Position numbers and translations under genes: made by a program. From JAXGQD01 sp964574395 (GTDB taxonomy: Bacteria; Bacillota; Clostridia; Saccharofermentanales; Fastidiosipilaceae), in contig CAZNNL010000051.1 of the NCBI GenBank assembly GCA_964574395.1, positions 1-13,433 of the forward strand: 13,433 nucleotides of DNA, in the 5' to 3' direction. Within the stretch, counting starts at the first letter, position 1. Each line of letters opens with the position of its first letter. Positions 13,283 through 13,433 of the stretch are shown one piece after another. A model generated the notes under the pieces. That model saw only the letters and a list, made by a program, of their open reading frames with translations, was not told where the DNA came from and ran no database searches.

Positions 13283-13433
13283 GCTGCTCGCCGATCAAAG
13301 TGGTCAATATTTGCGGTAAGTCCAGGGGTGCGCTGAAGTGAGCCGGAGATGCCATGGATTTAGTGGAGATTTTGACCATCCGACGGCTGTTCGCCGATCA
13401 AAGTGGTCAATATTTGCGGTAAATCCAGGGGTG
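13283..13433. repeat. 103-bp-period direct repeats with an inverted copy between them (possible IS end)
   Basis: A 48-bp sequence at 13283-13330 recurs at 13386-13433 with 46 of 48 identical; the second copy is cut by the window edge. Between them, 13355-13378 is an inverted version of the core: it can pair with 13301-13324 over 24 positions without gaps (18 Watson-Crick, 3 G-T, 3 mismatches). So three copies of a 24-bp motif stand in alternating orientation. Multiple repeated binding sites of this kind occur at IS21-family ends, where the motif often contains TGGTCA, as here. No transposase gene is in the window, so the assignment is an inference. Confidence 0.55.

Noticed and set aside
13283..13433. 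CRISPR array (two 48-bp repeats with one 55-bp spacer)
   Set aside because: The supposed spacer contains an inverted copy of the repeat core, which a CRISPR spacer would not, and no cas gene is in view.
13283..13433. Integron attC site (about 100-bp hairpin repeats)
   Set aside because: No GTTRRRY/RYYYAAC core sites are visible, and the neighbouring genes are housekeeping, not cassettes.

Overview
The window reads as part of a Firmicutes (Bacillota) chromosome, most likely from the Clostridia side. Every confident gene lies on the minus strand. The order tmk - darA (yaaQ) - holB - ricT (yaaT) - trmN6 (yabB) - rsmI (yabC) matches the core order known from Bacillus, with a YaaO-type decarboxylase upstream. 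The usual spacers yaaR, yabA and yazA are missing, and a patatin-like gene and a small ferredoxin gene are present instead. G+C looks moderate, Shine-Dalgarno sequences are mostly strong, and one TTG start is likely. I cannot name a genus.

Layout from high to low coordinates, which is the direction of transcription. (1) 13283-13433 is a repeat zone cut by the window edge. A 48-bp sequence occurs twice with a 103-bp period, and an inverted 24-bp version lies between the copies; it looks like a transposon end, perhaps IS21-like. (2) 13245-7912 is an apparent six-gene operon: a Q/N/G/R-rich disordered protein, an Orn/Lys/Arg decarboxylase, a patatin-like lipase, thymidylate kinase, the c-di-AMP receptor DarA and DNA polymerase III delta'. 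It has an extended -10 promoter in front and several overlapping stop/start junctions. (3) 7894-6575 is ricT with its own promoter and a leader of about 130 nt that carries tandem small hairpins. (4) 6399-6229 is a 56-residue 2[4Fe-4S] ferredoxin. (5) 6139-4441 holds two RNA-modification genes, trmN6 and rsmI. (6) 4356-1177 is a large YfhO-type membrane protein. (7) 1150-135 is the rplM-rpsI ribosomal protein operon, with a promoter, a structured leader and a clear intrinsic terminator.

Together this is mainly housekeeping DNA: dTTP supply and replication (tmk, holB), c-di-AMP sensing (darA), RNA processing and modification (ricT, trmN6, rsmI), translation (rplM, rpsI) and cell-surface glycosylation (yfhO). 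The accessory or less understood parts are the Q/N-rich protein, the patatin-like protein, the ferredoxin beside the iron-sulfur protein RicT, the ricT leader repeats and the repeat zone at the right edge. I found no complete unknown defence or mobile system. The right-edge repeats are the best candidate for something that continues outside the window.
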